Part shown: positions 27,801 through 36,640 of the stretch, in pieces
How positions within the stretch are numbered: position 1 is the first letter of the stretch
Layout of the letters: the number at the start of each line of letters is the position of its first letter
Assembly (NCBI GenBank): GCA_026874595.1
Contig: CM049306.1
Coordinates: 77,145,142-77,209,141 of the forward strand
Origin: Sipunculus nudus
Taxonomy: Eukaryota > Annelida > Sipuncula > Golfingiida > Sipunculidae
Length of the DNA stretch: 64,000 nucleotides
Reading direction: 5' to 3'
Position numbers and translations under genes: made by a program
The notes under the pieces: generated by a model
The model's database searches: none
Seen by the model: only the letters and a program-made list of their open reading frames with translations
Told to the model about the DNA's origin: nothing

Positions 27801-30293
27801 GTCACTTAATCTAATCATGGCGGCTTGTTCTCTATGTAAACTAGCGGTATCCATACCACACAAGCTAAACTGCTTGTAGTGGTATCTAGGTACATACACT
27901 CCGATATCGAAACAAAAAAGTTAGAACCGGGTATATCCTTAAGGTTGTTCAGTTCATGTTTACATTTAAAGTTTGCATATCATGTTAGATGTACCCGAAA
28001 CAAAAGAATAACCATCCCTAGTCTCAAGTTTGGAAGTCTAGAAGAAGAGTAAGAGTCTAATTTGTATAGCACAAAGGCGCCCCCTATTAGCAGTGGTAGC
28101 AGATGTAAATCAAGCAGCCATGTTTGAACAGACGACAGGCTGTTTCTGAGTACTCATGTGGATAAAGACCCACATATACAAAAAATAATACATTTGAGCC
28201 AACTTATTATTATGTAAACCTGCAGTGGATATACTAATCAAACAGAATAAATGCATTTTTTATGCTGACATCATCCAAATAAAAGGTGAGAAGCTGTCAG
28301 TTTAAAAGTTAGTTCTAACTTTTTTGTTTCGATATCTGAGTGTATGGATACCGATACCAATACCAGCGATGTCAGTTCTGCTGGTATGGTATATATACCG
28401 CTATATGTAAACACATCAGCTCTTGGCAAAATTATGGATAAGTAGGGCTATTGAGCATTATTTTGGTGCCAATACTTTTGCAGATGTTTTATAAAACATC
28501 CAGAGACAATGAAAAGGTAATTTTTTTTTATGTTGACACCGCTTGAAATGTCAATTATACGATTCCAAAGGGGTCTCCTATTTGGAACCTTACGAGGCGT
28601 TTTTCTAAGAGTCGTTTCCAAGACGTTGTTGACGGAGAGGAGCAGAGCGGATCGGAATCACACGTCTTGGGCCGAGACAAGGACGGAAGCCGATTTCTCT
28701 CGGGAGGCACACAAGAGTGAAAGTTATCCACTTTCTTAGTTCTCATCATTTTGTTATCTCCGAATTTGAGCAGATCTGTATTTGTAACCATATTTTATCT
28801 GATGAGGAGATCTGTTAATCAGCTGAGTAATATAATGCGGTATTCACTCTGCCCTCGGATAGTCGGCCTCTCCCGAGTTCAGTCAGAAGTAGGACATTTT
28901 GAAACCAGGAGGGGGGGGGGGGGGGCGGAACCACAGGCGCTTAACACAATGTCAGTATTGGCCTAAGTAGGTAGACGGGGTAAGTCATAGAAGTAAAATG
29001 GATTGAAACTCAAAGTAAAAGTGTTATGTTGGGACTTGATGGTTAATTCAAGTTATAAACCCTGAACTGAAATAAAGGCTGGTGTGGCCGGAGTCCTATT
29101 TCCCTCCATTTATCGCCCAGGCTAATGTGTCAAGCGCTGTGGGCAGAACATATACCTTTATTTTTATTTAAAAAAAAGGGCCTCAGGGCCTACCGTTCTT
29201 AAACATTATTTAGCATCAAGGTCTGATATAACGAATGATTAAAAACTGTGTGTTCTGAATTATTCAATATGGCGGTTAAAAAACAAGGCTTTCTTTCTGT
29301 TTGCACAAAAGAAAATGATATCAAGGCTAGAAACTAAAAATTTGCAGTCATACCTTTAATGCTTAATCGAACAAATTTAAGGCACAAAATAAGACTATTT
29401 AGAGCCAAATTTCTTTTTCTTCTAATTTGTGTTCACCCTAACATCCAGAGGGATAATATCCTATTTTGTGTGCAATACCAACTTCTTCAATTTTGAAATT
29501 TAGATTAAACATTAAATTTAATTATTTAAACAGTGATTAAGTTATACAGCAAAAAAGTAAAGCAATGTTTTGAAAATCTTTGATTCACGATTATCTGTTT
29601 TATCCTCTAGAATCGGTCCACCAAATTTCATAGATTTGTGCCGGAATATCGCCCATGTTCACATGAAAATTATAATCAAGGTCAGCCTCTCAGAATCTTA
29701 GTCTTGCTGTAAAATGATCTAGAATGCAGATTCTAGAATTCACAAGGTTAAAAGAATTAAATTGTAGTTCATTCTTCACTTCCATGGTGGCAGCAGCGTG
29801 AGTGTGAGCAGTCCCCATACTGTCCAACTGTCATGTAAAATAATTGATTGTTAATCGATAACAGGTTGCCACAAGTTCCAATTAATCGATTACAAATTTT
29901 GGATGCAATTCCTAGCTCTAATAAAAATAAATATTTATATATATATTTATATATATTTAAAGGTACAAACTGATGAGGTTGATGGGGGGGGGGGGAGGTA
30001 GTCTATAAGGTCTATTTATCTATCAGGTTATCTTGTAGAGGAGAATATATTACCTGTACATTAGGGAATACTGGTACTCCTTTTTCCATCAAATTATTGG
30101 GGGCTGAATTCAGAGGCCCCCCAAATATGTCCCCCAGGCCCCCCGGTATGCCACTTATATAAGTACAATATACTGATACATTCTAAAAACATAATCAATA
30201 TTGAAAACATCTTAAAAAAAGCTGGTCCTTGGCACTTGTCTGTCCAGAACCTCATAATAAATTTAATGGTTGTACACTAATATATATAATATA

Positions 30294-30354
<61 letters not shown>

Positions 30355-32772
30355 ACACTTGTTTTAAGAATAATTTAAGAATAATTTAAACTGTTAAATT
30401 CCTCAAAACGTTGAGTCCTTGGCACTTGTCTGTCCAGAACCTCATAATATATTTCATGGTTGTACACACACACACACACATATATATATTTATATATGGT
30501 CACTTGTTCTTAGAATAATTAACTGTTATTTTCTCATTTTTTCCAGGTTTCCATTTTATGCATGGCAGTGGAACACCTGGAAGGATGATTAATGACATGA
30601 TGTGTATCCTCACCTCAACAGGGACTTTTTTAGCCAATTTTAAGTGTATATCATTAATAAAGGTCTATCATACTGTTACATGTTGAAAGGTATGTGTTTT
30701 TTCTTTCCCTTCTGACATTGCTGTAAAAGAGTATGCTGTTGGTCAACACAAATCAAGAAAATACAAAAAAAAAAAAGAAAATAGAGAGAGTGGATGTGAT
30801 GTGAAAGACTATTTTTAATGGGAGTGCTCTAGGACAGCACTGCTCAAGGAGAGCACACAGGTCTGCTCTAGAAGAGCACACAGTGTGCTCTAGGAGAGCA
30901 CACATCACTGCTCCAAGAGAGCACTGCTGCAGGAGAGCACATAGTGTGCTCTAGGAGAGCACAGAGCACTGCTCCAAGAGAGCACTGCTGCAGAAGAGCA
31001 TACTGGTCTGCTGCCAGGAGAGCACTGCTCTAGGGGAGCACACAGGTCTGCTCCAGGAGAGCATACTGCTCAGGTTCTGCTGAAGAACTGCTGAAAACTT
31101 GCTTCTATTATGCAAATAGGCCTGCTCCATTGGAGCACTAATTTAAATAATTGGAACCGCTCATTTTGTGCTGGATCACTGCTCCAAATCTGCTGCGCAA
31201 TACAGGATTGTATATGGTCAGTTGGGGGAGCAGACTTTCAGCATAGATCCATAGGTCTTGGAGCACATATACAGCATATGCTGTAATATACTGAATAACT
31301 GTTGCAGATCTGCTGGAAACACTGTTCTGGCTATCTGCTGCAAGTCTGCTCCAGAAGTGCTGCAATACTGTTGAATTTTGGTAGGGAATAGCTAATATGA
31401 TATAGTATTGTTTTTCACCCGGAATTAAAGTTCCCAGAGAGAGACACTGTATCAAACCACAGTTAAATCCCCACAAGATCTATCTGTGTTGGCGTTAAGG
31501 GAAACAGGTCCTGTTCGCTTAACATAAAATCCAGTAGGAAAGTAGTAGTGATAAAGCAACAGTTATTTCAGTGGTAAAGTTTGATGAAGATACTGGCGGA
31601 GGTGAATATATGGTCTCTTACTACTTTCTAGTATATCTATATCTATATATATGTGTGTGTGTATGTGTGTGTGTGTGTTACAGTCAATGTTTAATAAAGT
31701 GTTGTAATATTTTAAACTGTCTCAATAAAAGGTTACTTTATTGTAAATATTAACTTTCTCAACAAAAGCTTACTAATTAACTCTACTAGCTATCATGTGT
31801 GGCACTACTCAAAGAAGGTACATGAATAATGTACATGCATTTGACATTAACAACTACATGTACATGGCAGTGTCTACAAAAACATATAACCAAAAGCGTC
31901 AATTTGGTTTGTTGTTCTCGAATAACAAAACATACGGTCATTTCATTAGCTTACGGATTACCAGTTTCAGTTTTTTAGGGCATGTCAAACTTCCATGACA
32001 ACTACATTTACATTTCAGTTCAGCCTTGAAACATTTACATTTGTTTGACTTGCACTGCTTGCCACTCTATCCACAGTTACACTTGGTATACCCTTAAATA
32101 AGAAGACAAAAATATAAACGTTTCTCAAAAGTAGCAAGTTATGAAATATTTGAGAACAGTTTATACTTTTTCTTCTCTCTTTAAGTGATGCGTGTAATAT
32201 TATGATGTGAAATATTATTGTGATTTTTCAGTTTAACTGTGATTATCCTCAGCATTCTTTATCAAATACATGTATTTTATATCATATGATTACGCATGTA
32301 GTTATAGAAAGAAGAAGAAAAAATAAAATTTACCATATAAGAATACATATGTCACAATAACAATAACCTTTTCTAAATAAATGACTTGTCTTACACCTAT
32401 TCAAAATTTCACTCGATTTGTCAAATAATTGGACTGATTTTTCAATCAATTATGTAAAATGCCTGAAAATTTCAGTCATTTTGTAAAATACCTGAGTGAA
32501 TCAGGCAATTTGTAAATTTACTGAAAATATCAGGCAATTTATAAATTGACTAATTTTAAACATTGACTGTAACATTTATATGTAAATGAAGACAACCGCC
32601 TGTTTTCTATCAGTTCGTGTGTTAATTTTTAAAGGCTTCTTGTCAGTACAAACGCATGGTGTCTGTTGCACCAAGCATACTATCCTGGGGTTACAGTCGA
32701 AATGTGTCACACTTCAGTGACCAAGTATGTTAGACTATCTGATCGTATCGCGCGGGGACACAAACATATATT

Positions 32773-32839
<67 letters not shown>

Positions 32840-34857
32840 GAGGGAAAGAGTTGTGTGTGTTTGCGATTTAAAAATATATACATGTATATATATATCCAAT
32901 ATGAAATTATACACACGTATCTGGCTTATTGTGAAAAACAAAACACACTTTAATGGGTCCTTTTACAGATTAGAAACAGGAGACGAGCTTTACATTGTAT
33001 AAATTATTTGTGAAATCAATTTATTATTTATAATATAAATCATATTTTACATAAATTACAGAGGCTGAAATAATCCCGTTAAATACAGAGGCCATACGAT
33101 GCAGGTGCCTTTAAAACTTAGCATGATCCGTCCCGAAATATTACATACATACCTTGTACGAATACGAGAAGCATTCTTCCGGAGGCATCTCATCCACCTG
33201 CAAACATTTATTTAATTATGTTCACATTGTTAATACATATTAATAATTATTGTATTATAACCTTCCACAATAAATGCGACAAATAGGTCTAGGATTTTGA
33301 ATGCAGGCTTCCATGCTAATGAATGTAAGATTTCAAACCATACAATCTTATCACGATTAAGACAGGTCTCAACAGTCACTGTTACATTTTATATGGTTAA
33401 CAGGCACAAACTCTGAGTTATTTACTCTTGGTTAAATCACTGAAAATATGTTTTAGCTTAAAGTTTTCTGAAACACCAGTGATAGGAAATGATCTATTAG
33501 AGCCCAAATATTGCCAAATATCTTCTAAAATCTCACTAAACAGCACATTAAATCATGGATTAAATCGCTAGATGGCGTTAATAATTAACTTTAATTTTTC
33601 ACCTTAATTGATCATTCCCTAAACAGGATGCAGTAACACCTCGCCGAAAGACCATCTCTGTTTTTCTACCACCTCAAAACAACGACTACTTTTTCACGGT
33701 CTCCATTCTTTTTGGGCTTTCAGACCTTGCTCAGGCGACCTCCCCGCAAATGTGACCACTTTTTCAAAGTTCCCCTTGGTGGTCGTAATTTCAAGTGTTC
33801 ATTTTATTGTAAATGGACCTATTCTTATATCTTTTTTTTTATTAAATAAAAATGACCAAAAAAGCCAATGCCATCGCACACAGACTGTTCGGCTTGTTTA
33901 TAGGCACGTGTTTATAACAATGAGGGGTCCCGAAAATAACCCAAACGCATTCAACAAGGACATCTGGCTGGCAAGTCAGGCAAACCAGAGTGTTTCAGAT
34001 GGCGGTTTGCACCTATAGTGGCCTTTTAACTTGTTAAATGAGAGTGGGCGTAAGTGGCCCGTCCAAAGGCGATGGTTTTCTCCGGGTTGTCCGGTGTCCT
34101 CCACCTCTAGACGCTGCTGAGCGCCATCACATGAGCCATGAAAGTGCCAAGAATTAGTTATAATCACTATGATACAATTCTTGTAAAATATATTAAGTTA
34201 AAAAACATATGGACGAATGCAACTTAACTCTCAGGTTATATTTTTTTCTGTTTGTTAAAATTTAATCAGAGCTTCTGCGTAAAGGAGCTAATACGTTCGC
34301 CACAGTCGCGTTATAAGAAGTTTTCTTTTTGTTGAACAGGGATTACCTACTGTTTGTCGAAATGACTGTAATAAAGCACATGCTTGACCTACCAAAGGTG
34401 GGATTCCCGGCACCTTAGGACCCATGCTGTATGCTGCTCTTGTTTGTTCCAGCATGTCCCGCCGGTCCTTCGAGAAAGGGTCATTCTGGGGCAGAAAAGT
34501 GTAGTTTTCCACAATAAAATAGTGGTGATCCGGCTGGATCCAGCGGTGGATCGGGAAGGTTTTTCTGGATCCGGTTGTTATATCAACAATATTTATGAGC
34601 TCACAAAACCAATCGGCCTTAGCTCCTTTCCCGTGCTTCCATAGCTCCACCTTCGACACATCGCTGACCTGGCAGCTCTTCGGTACCGGGAATTTGTCAG
34701 TTTTACCTTGTCCGAAGGAAAGATGTATATTATGACTCAGCTGAATTACATCGCTTTGCTTGTCGCTTTTATCATAGAGTCTAACATTCACTTCTCCAAT
34801 ATGGGACCCCGCCCCTTTTTTATCCGCTGTCTTCACGTGAATTTCAAGTTTTCCCAT
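6724..34857 (-). CDS. PLAT-domain animal lipoxygenase (13 exons, C-terminus beyond window)
   Basis: A non-heme iron dioxygenase that would insert O2 into polyunsaturated fatty acids such as arachidonate. Exons, in transcript order: 34857-34393, 33197-33153, 24033-23905, 22853-22750, 21975-21843, 20175-20080, 19678-19582, 16061-15944, 12090-11998, 10765-10705, 10326-10221, 9412-9321, 6897-6724. All splice junctions keep phase, giving 571 residues. Residues 1-115 form a PLAT/LH2 domain; the catalytic domain follows. Visible iron ligands are His355 and His360 (THLGFTHLL), His542 and Asn546 (QHAAVNFG). The fifth ligand, the C-terminal Ile carboxylate, and about 90-100 residues are missing, since animal lipoxygenases are about 660-690 aa. 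The missing exon(s) must lie left of the window, across the 6-kb minisatellite, or be lost. Closest in style to 5-LOX or coral LOX domains; positional specificity cannot be told. Confidence 0.93.
7215..7284. repeat. (AT)n microsatellite
   Basis: About 35 AT dinucleotides in a lipoxygenase intron. Confidence 0.99.
7391..7545. repeat. Second 22-bp minisatellite, 7 units
   Basis: Seven near-perfect tandem units with core GTATACACCATCTTTACGGA. The period matches that of the large array at 1-6330, but the sequence is unrelated. It lies in the intron between lipoxygenase exons 12 and 13. Short open frames here are repeat translations. Confidence 0.96.
7938..8246 (-). mobile_element. MITE family A copy 1
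   Basis: Inverted copy of a dispersed non-autonomous element. It shares the segments TCATATGACATTTTTATCGA and AAATCGCCCGCCCGC with copies near 36345, 49903 and 63853, and ends GCCTGAGAAA...TTTTTTAAGGCCTT. It is interrupted by poly(C) tracts. Confidence 0.75.
8368..8475 (+). repeat. Dispersed 'GGGGCGGATCCAGGATTT' repeat, copy 1
   Basis: About 105 bp nearly matching 58449-58562: GGGGCGGATCCAGGATTTAG, a poly(G) run, then CCAACCCAGGAGGACTAATG and AAAAAAGGTC. Probably a short non-autonomous element; class unknown. Confidence 0.85.
8476..9320. other. Intron sequence without recognised features
   Basis: AT-rich lipoxygenase intron between exons 12 and 13. I see no conserved coding block in it on either strand. 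Confidence 0.5.
9321..9412 (-). CDS. Lipoxygenase exon 12
   Basis: 92 nt encoding DYELQAWAEEL, the family 'D.ELQ.W..E' motif. Acceptor TTTGCAG, donor GTAACG. Confidence 0.93.
9446..9845 (-). mobile_element. MITE family B copy with insertion
   Basis: The left part TTACTTATCTGACATTTTCC and the right end ACCGAAATCTACACTAATAG with GCAATTCAAGC match the element at 52985-53225. The middle (about 9510-9700) contains a segment that also occurs inverted at about 55325-55380. It lies in the intron between exons 11 and 12 of the lipoxygenase. Confidence 0.75.
10221..10326 (-). CDS. Lipoxygenase exon 11
   Basis: 106 nt with PHYGYRDDAMLYYNAI and ending IVSIYY, matching 'Y.YRDDG...W.AI..' of the family. 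A MITE begins only 14 bp beyond its acceptor. Confidence 0.93.
10341..10518. mobile_element. Short Tc1/pogo-type MITE (TA-flanked)
   Basis: A 178-bp element flanked by TA on both sides. Imperfect terminal inverted repeats begin CAGTGGAATCTGTCTGAAAG on the left and, reverse-complemented, CAGTAAAACTTGTGTAATAA on the right, with an internal 'AAGACCACC' inverted motif. Its left end sits 14 bp from the splice acceptor of lipoxygenase exon 11. Confidence 0.85.
10705..10765 (-). CDS. Lipoxygenase exon 10
   Basis: 61 nt encoding FVTWRLDVEGTLPNCLKERG, the family 'LP..L..RG' motif. Acceptor TTTAAG, donor GTACGT. Confidence 0.92.
11041..11106. repeat. (AT)n microsatellite
   Basis: About 33 AT dinucleotides in the lipoxygenase intron between exons 9 and 10. 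Confidence 0.99.
11998..12090 (-). CDS. Lipoxygenase exon 9, only complete copy of a 5x tandem exon
   Basis: 93 nt encoding LGLGELLADDGWVEAVFAVG, aligned with the region after 'INT.AR' in lipoxygenases. Acceptor CTGTAG, donor GTTTGT. It takes one base to complete the Thr codon left by exon 8 and leaves two bases of Arg for exon 10. Four further copies of its 5' part lie upstream on the transcript (12168-12770). Confidence 0.92.
11998..12845 (-). repeat. 170-bp tandem repeat containing lipoxygenase exon 9 with its 3' splice site
   Basis: Five copies at exactly 170-bp spacing (GTTCATAAAA at 12011, 12181, 12351, 12521, 12691). Each carries the intron end (TTTTTCT.TAG), the splice acceptor and about 80 nt of exon 9. 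Copies 2-4 are nearly identical, differing by single bases; copy 5 is the oldest on the transcript and differs near its acceptor. In copies 2-5 the exon runs into AAAATTTTAA instead of the CTCCTCAGACAAAG|GT end, so they lack the donor and read into a stop within three codons. Confidence 0.95.
12846..13768. other. Intron sequence, no gene seen
   Basis: Lipoxygenase intron 8. A fragment near 13657-13700 (GTGGATCCAGGAATTCGAGA) distantly resembles the GGGGCGGATCCAGGATTT repeat. Nothing else is recognised. Confidence 0.5.
13769..13811. repeat. (AT)n microsatellite flanking a TA-targeting element
   Basis: An AT run directly abutting the left end of the Tc1/pogo-like element at 13826. A second AT run abuts its right end. 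Confidence 0.97.
14373..14600. repeat. 115-bp tandem duplication inside the Tc1/pogo-like element
   Basis: Two nearly identical copies starting CATAATCCAATCCTTACCTT at 14373 and 14488, ending in GAGTATGTTA. Both contain TCTATATAAA. Confidence 0.95.
14710..14741. repeat. (CT)n microsatellite
   Basis: Sixteen CT dinucleotides inside the transposon. Confidence 0.97.
15024..15062. repeat. (AT)n microsatellite
   Basis: An interrupted AT run bordering the right end of the Tc1/pogo-like element. Confidence 0.95.
15944..16061 (-). CDS. Lipoxygenase exon 8 (second iron His)
   Basis: 118 nt. Begins FTHLLMEGVVCATHRQL, giving the second iron His (360) at the canonical 5-residue spacing, then HP..RLLAPH and the end of the INT motif. 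Acceptor TTGCAG, donor GTAAGT. Confidence 0.93.
16420..16720. promoter_or_regulatory. GC- and CpG-rich patch upstream of antisense spliced unit
   Basis: The densest GC stretch in this intron (for example CGTGAGCCGGGCCGGATACG), lying just before the first proposed exon of a plus-strand transcription unit. It could be its promoter region or a GC-rich repeat. The assignment is inference from position and composition only. Confidence 0.35.
16900..18575 (+). ncRNA. Putative spliced antisense transcription unit nested in lipoxygenase intron 7
   Basis: Four plus-strand exon candidates with strong splice signals: a first exon ending at 16972 (CCG|GTGAGT); 17436-17511 (TTTGTAG| to CCAG|GTAACT); 17932-18016 (CTCCTGCAG| to ATG|GTAAGT); and a terminal exon from 18363 (GTATTTTCAG|) with AATAAA at 18555-18560. 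No frame is open across all exons. The third exon reads DVPQALLSHVDGLFANERM after a stop, and the terminal exon reads HFRYRFVTLSRRRDQGKS and ends at a stop, so it is either a non-coding RNA or a decayed protein gene of unknown family. Confidence 0.5.
18741..18830. repeat. Compound (TA)n(GA)n microsatellite
   Basis: A TA run followed directly by a long GA run and GAGT units. The same composite order occurs at 32778-32838. Confidence 0.97.
19582..19678 (-). CDS. Lipoxygenase exon 7 (first iron His)
   Basis: 97 nt encoding the 'TPSDPKYTWQAAKLW' motif and ending in THL, which supplies the first iron-binding His (355). The intron falls between the first two iron ligands. Confidence 0.93.
20080..20175 (-). 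CDS. Lipoxygenase exon 6
   Basis: 32 codons with CAPIALFFLTGDKALMPVA, the family 'APIALFYL...L.PIAIQL' motif that lines the substrate cavity. Acceptor TCCAAG, donor GTATGT. Confidence 0.93.
20885..21130 (+). repeat. Decayed molluscan-type interspersed repeat
   Basis: Contains GGCTCACCTGTGAGCTATTG followed by a TCGTCTGTCTGTTAAC stretch, a phrase I recognise as common in bivalve and gastropod genomic repeats. No ORF. It lies in lipoxygenase intron 5. Confidence 0.5.
21240..21430. repeat. CpG-dense palindromic repeat
   Basis: A short stretch dominated by GCGCGC and CGCGCGAAAAA motifs, with TTTTCCATGCA at both sides (21259-21270 and 21399-21409). It is sharply different from the AT-rich intron around it. 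Probably a MITE, possibly hAT-like; the class cannot be fixed. Confidence 0.5.
21843..21975 (-). CDS. Lipoxygenase exon 5
   Basis: 133 nt. Carries TLDEAVAANRLFIIDYPIL, the family 'L...G.IFI.DY..L' motif. Acceptor TTTAG, donor GTAGGC. Confidence 0.93.
22750..22853 (-). CDS. Lipoxygenase exon 4
   Basis: 104 nt encoding the conserved segment DDYAFGAQRVVGCNPTEI, matching the family pattern 'D..FG.Q...G.NP..I'. Acceptor TTTTCAG, donor GTAGGT, leaving two bases of a Lys codon. Confidence 0.92.
23905..24033 (-). CDS. Lipoxygenase exon 3
   Basis: 43 codons, phase 0 both sides, acceptor CGTAG, donor GTAAGT. Encodes the first catalytic helices (HGLDVNKLKTFSKALL...). Confidence 0.9.
24034..24959. other. 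Intron segment next to hAT remnant
   Basis: Lipoxygenase intron 2 sequence, with a partial 'GCGGATCCAGAATTT' fragment near 24158. It may include the flank of the hAT element that follows. No terminal repeat was identified. Confidence 0.4.
24960..25620 (+). pseudogene. Decayed hAT-type transposase (DUF659-like)
   Basis: A broken frame whose conceptual peptide includes FIGSDFWAHNKKSLDEQVAR and then, after a stop, GPEFRKLISMLRPCYMPLTR and SGKEVTLM. This follows the DUF659 pattern 'F...I..LRP.Y.PP.R', 'G..VTLM.DGW'. Further on, 'YGCSAHQL' (about 25560) matches the 'DS.AH.L' region. Frameshifts and stops interrupt it, so it is inactive. It sits antisense within lipoxygenase intron 2. Confidence 0.75.
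25621..26620 (+). repeat. CACGTT-rich unclassified repeat downstream of hAT remnant
   Basis: About 1 kb of comparatively GC-rich DNA with many ACGTTC, CACGTT and TCACGG motifs, especially 26260-26560, and open frames in several phases that resemble nothing I know. It is probably part of a transposon that inserted in, or belongs to, the hAT copy. Confidence 0.4.
26900..27345. repeat. AGCATATGCT-rich element, copy 1
   Basis: Repeated AGCATATGCT-type palindromes (26908, 27059, 27222) mixed with CTGCTCCA and GAGCAGC motifs. The same vocabulary recurs at 30825-31385. Probably a non-autonomous element with internal palindromes; class unknown. Confidence 0.5.
27830..28418. mobile_element. Foldback/MITE-like element with long terminal inverted repeats
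   Basis: Left arm 27830-27930 and right arm 28310-28418 are inverted copies. For example, GATATCGAAACAAAAAAGTT at 27902 is the reverse complement of the segment at about 28319-28338, and TGTAAACTAGCGGTAT corresponds to ATACCGCTATATGTAAAC. The loop is AT-rich with no ORF. It lies in the 9-kb lipoxygenase intron 2. Confidence 0.85.
28530..30200. other. Intron sequence without recognised gene
   Basis: Long intronic stretch with poly(G) tracts (28911-28925, 29984-29995) and no conserved exon on either strand. Open frames are short and unsupported. Confidence 0.45.
30224..30480. repeat. Duplicated 57-bp segment flanking (AT)n
   Basis: GTCCTTGGCACTTGTCTGTC with the following 35 bases occurs at about 30225 and again at about 30415. 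The first copy is followed by an (AT)n run (30297-30352), the second by (CA)n and TATATA. Confidence 0.93.
30825..31385. repeat. GAGAGCAC minisatellite and AGCATATGCT element, copy 2
   Basis: 30825-31075 is a degenerate tandem array built from AGGAGAGCACACAG and CTGCTC motifs. It is followed by sequence with ACAGCATATGCTG (31267) and CTGCTCCA motifs resembling 26900-27345. Confidence 0.75.
32778..32838. repeat. Compound (TA)n(GA)n microsatellite
   Basis: A TA run passing directly into a GA run, the same composite as at 18741. Confidence 0.97.
33153..33197 (-). CDS. Lipoxygenase exon 2 (45-nt small exon)
   Basis: A 15-codon exon (VDEMPPEECFSYSYK) between TTTGCAG and GTATGT. It is in phase 0 on both sides and fits the short 'DLP..FS..K' segment before the first catalytic helix. 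The neighbouring intron toward exon 3 is about 9 kb. Confidence 0.85.
33630..34180. repeat. Decayed TA-element-like sequence
   Basis: The start GCAGTAACACCTCGCCGAAA with AGACCATC resembles the termini of the Tc1/pogo-type MITE at 10341. No clear right end was found. It lies in lipoxygenase intron 1. Confidence 0.35.
34393..34857 (-). CDS. Lipoxygenase exon 1: start and PLAT domain
   Basis: 155 codons starting MGKLEIHVKTADKKGAG, with no signal peptide, so the product is cytosolic as usual for animal lipoxygenases. The beta-sandwich PLAT domain targets membrane lipid. It ends with the family hallmark LPQNDP and a linker to the catalytic domain. The donor is GTAGGT. This ATG opens the PLAT domain directly, so an upstream allene-oxide-synthase fusion is not encoded in this exon. 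Confidence 0.93.
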
Positions 34858-36340
34858 GTTAATGTTGTTGACAACGACTTAACAATGAAGGTCCCACTAC
34901 AAGGTCCCAGCTTATAGGGGCACTGAACGACATGATACACTTGATGGCAGATTCCTCTACACCGCACACGGCTCGCTGGACACATTTAAAATCTAAGCAA
35001 TGGATCTTTGAAGTTCACAGCCCAGAGAACTTAGTAATGTGCGACCATTGTATATCGCTTGTCACCCTGATCGATTCATATATCATTGTGACGTCCACAT
35101 AAGGGAACTGGTAAAATAAACAGGCGGAACACCCGTTCGAGACCAACGGTTCTTCACGCTCTTTCATAAAAACCATCGTTGACCTTTCAAGCGCAGTCAC
35201 ATTAAATTTTACATTTGTAGAGGGAAACCACAAAATGTGGTATAAAAGCTGTGCCCGAATCTCCGAATCTATCGCGTTTTTTTCTGCCCTTACTAGAGTC
35301 GGGAACAGCATTGTAAATCTGGATAAAAATATCAATATTTTCATAATATTTCAAAACGAAATATGGCCTAAAAGTACACTGTCACTTAAAATATACTAAG
35401 AGAACCTTTGACTGTGTCAAAACTGGTGACTCGCGGGTCTCGACGCTCAGCTGAATTTGTCTATAAGGAAATTTTTATAAGCTTTTTCAAAATATGGGTC
35501 CTGTTAATTTGACCTTGACCTTATGACCATAAAAATCTGAGAACTTCCTATCTTTGAACTTGTAGCATTTTGATCTTCATAACAATCTTTAAAAAAAGTG
35601 GGTCCAGTGATCTTGACCTTTGACGAAGTAACTTCAAAATCTACAGATTTCTTTCACTTTGGGCAGTTTAGCCGTATGTGAAAGATGGGGAGGTTGGGGA
35701 TGAAAAGTTTACATTGCCTCCACAATCTGTTTAAAGAAGTGTAATTTATGAAATAGATATATAAAGATCCCAAGTATGTTCAATTAATGAATGAAGGTGT
35801 TAACATTGATTTTTTTTGGATACACAACCCTTTTAGGCCTATTAAATAGAACCGCGTCATTACGCACGGCACCCGCGGAATGGCAGCCTTGATAAGGGGA
35901 CAGGGGTATGTAAATGCTTATATATCGCTTAATATTTGACATATTCACTCAAAATAAACAGTATTGTAGTTGTTAATAGTCGGAGGCACTGAAAAAAATA
36001 ATCATATAAACATTTTGCGTATTGTTGATTAAACAATAAATTACGATACTAATAAAATTACCTCAAATAATATTGAATTTAAAGGCTTTTTATTTAAACT
36101 TTTCCCAACGTCAGCTTTTTTTCAAGATGATGTTGACATTTTTGGAGTTAAGTGTATTAATATATTAGTTATTGACACCTTTTGATAAAATTATGAATAA
36201 TTGACCATGTACCCAAGCAATGAATGACCTGATGTTTGGTCTATTTTCAAGTAATTTTTGTTTATAAGGTGATTCTGGTGTCCCATTTTTCTCTCCAGAC
36301 GCACTTGAATATCCCTGTGATGCTACCTAATTTATGAATA
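34858..36340. other. Upstream flank of lipoxygenase; no gene seen
   Basis: Should contain the lipoxygenase 5' UTR and promoter (minus strand), but no distinct TATA or CpG island is evident. 35480-35660 contains the molluscan-repeat phrase TTGACCTTGACCTTATGACC. Confidence 0.45.
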
Positions 36341-36344
36341 GTTA

Positions 36345-36640
36345 GGCCAATAAAAAAGGTGTCCGCATCACCTTACCCCCTCCCCTTCCGCCCGCATTAA
36401 AAATTATTATTTTGATTTTCATCTTTCAAGGAGATAAAATAATACAATTTTGATAAGATTTCCTTTGTTATAAAGTGCTTTTACCTGTTAAGCAAAATAA
36501 TTCTGTTATTATGATGCTTTTCCCTGATCATATGACATTTTTATCGAAACTTGCATATTAAAGGTAAAAAAATCGCCCGGCGGCACTGAACATTGAAAAA
36601 AAAGTGCATGACAATCATACCTTTTTTTTGCCTAATATTC
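36345..36640 (-). mobile_element. MITE family A copy 2
   Basis: An inverted copy. It shares TTTTGATTTTCATCTT, AATTTTGATAAGATTTCCTT, TCATATGACATTTTTATCGA and AATCGCCCG with the other family members, and ends near ATCATACCTTTTTTTTGCCT. Confidence 0.85.

Noticed and set aside
34393..34857. Allene oxide synthase-lipoxygenase fusion
   Set aside because: Exon 1 begins with its own ATG directly at the PLAT domain, and no catalase-like domain is visible upstream to 40 kb on the minus strand.
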